A stretch of 64,000 nt of DNA. Source: WJMT01 sp964599635. GTDB taxonomy: Bacteria > Acidobacteriota > Aminicenantia > Aminicenantales > Aminicenantaceae. Shown here piece after piece: positions 63,662-64,000 of this stretch (its first letter is position 1; each line of letters begins with the position of its first letter). Both the position numbers and the translations under genes were made by a program. The notes below the pieces were generated by a model, which saw only the letters and a program-made list of their open reading frames with translations, was not told the DNA's origin and searched no databases. Location of the stretch: assembly GCA_964599635.1 (NCBI GenBank), contig CAZRGM010000039.1, positions 124,001-188,000 on the forward strand, in the 5' to 3' direction.

Positions 63662-64000
63662 ATGAGTCATTGGTTTCTTTTAATAGAAAATGAACCGGGA
63701 AAGGGATCTTACAATATGGCTGTTGATGATTTTTTATTTGAGAACTTAGGCATAGAACCAACTACTTTCATTCGGTTTTATACTTGGAAGAGGCCGACTG
63801 TCTCCCTTGGGTACTCCCAAGAAATAAGAAGAGTAATGGATTTGGAATTCTGCAGGAAGAACGGAATAGATATTGTTCGAAGAAGTACCGGGGGAAAATT
63901 GGTCTTACATCATAAAGAAGTGACTTACAGTATTTGTTCTTCAGACAGGGAAGTTTTTACATCTTCTTTAAATGAGTCCTATAAACTTGTTTCAAAAGCC
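63662..64000 (+). CDS. lipoate-protein ligase A-like protein, 5' part
   Basis: Cut by the window end after 113 codons. Signature of the LplA/LipB/BPL superfamily: GSYNMAVDDFLF at the start, TFIRFYTWKRPTVSLGYSQ, and RRSTGGKLVLHHKEVTYSI (RRxTGG-x-x-V/L-x-H loop binding the lipoyl or acyl-AMP). It transfers lipoate or octanoate to the lysine of lipoyl domains, or could be an octanoyltransferase; the missing C-terminal half decides. 42 bp after tRNA-Gly. Confidence 0.85.
   Translation, partial: MSHWFLLIENEPGKGSYNMAVDDFLFENLGIEPTTFIRFYTWKRPTVSLGYSQEIRRVMDLEFCRKNGIDIVRRSTGGKLVLHHKEVTYSICSSDREVFTSSLNESYKLVSKA

Noticed and set aside
63441..63761. Minus-strand open frame of 106 codons over tRNA-Gly
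   Set aside because: It runs antisense through the tRNA and the lipoate ligase start; its protein-like part comes from the tRNA complement, not from coding selection.
1..64000. CRISPR array, rRNA genes, insertion sequences with transposase, phage structural genes
   Set aside because: I saw no regularly spaced repeat-spacer units, no rRNA-like stretches, and no transposase or phage gene motifs in any frame.

Overview
The window reads as a chromosomal piece of a low-GC (roughly 35-40 % by eye), Gram-negative, probably anaerobic bacterium. An outer membrane is implied by several predicted beta-barrel proteins, lipoproteins, a LolA-like protein and an Omp85-like domain. Anaerobic or ferrous-iron life is suggested by a tungsten/molybdenum aldehyde ferredoxin oxidoreductase, an oxygen-sensitive type of radical SAM protein and FeoA/FeoB. 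The mix of DUF3160, sortilin/VPS10-type propeller, a peptidase-propeller-barrel protein, DUF3014 and bactofilin reminds me of the Aminicenantes/Acidobacteriota neighbourhood. That placement is inference; no rRNA is present.

Layout. 1-3770: the end of a DUF3160 protein, an outer-membrane-type protein, and a decayed two-component system (only the DNA-binding tail of the regulator survives and the kinase is frameshifted). 3820-8383: secreted M20 amidohydrolase, gamma-glutamyltransferase, and an alpha/beta hydrolase lacking its serine nucleophile. 8401-11127: a large exported BNR/VPS10 propeller. 11148-15008: a decayed LolA-like/ABC-permease/barrel operon, bracketed by copies of a dispersed repeat. 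15040-30313: mixed housekeeping and envelope genes, including an RsbR-like sensor domain, PhzF, PEBP, a 1020-residue peptidase-propeller-barrel protein, TauE, M48 protease, a diguanylate cyclase, a PurF-like protein without the N-terminal cysteine, DUF3014, a radical SAM protein and SurE.

30495-37150 is a defence island beside tRNA-Pro: XRE regulator, type III methyltransferase (Mod), trypsin-like serine protease and type III restriction subunit (Res), one tightly packed minus-strand operon. The protease has a complete His-Asp-Ser triad and sits between Mod and Res, overlapping Mod by 8 nt. This is the best candidate here for an undescribed system.

37305-64000 is mostly core: MerR next to tRNA-Pro, Spy-like chaperone, MBL-fold protein, RarA, an HD-MobB-AOR-ThiS/MoaD cluster that links cofactor assembly to its enzyme, aldehyde dehydrogenase, PspC, a deoxynucleoside kinase followed by panB-panC-panD, guaB, secA, feoA-feoB, a kynureninase-like enzyme, uvrB-uvrC, a CsgG-like lipoprotein, bactofilin, tRNA-Gly and the start of a lipoate-protein ligase.

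A degenerate inverted-terminus repeat (ends close to CCTGAATNATTCA) recurs between genes through the window. One end-copy directly precedes, and seems to supply the translation start context of, the ThiS/MoaD gene. Promoters of the form TTGACA-N16/17-TATAAT can be read before many genes, and ribosome binding sites of the AGGAG type are common.
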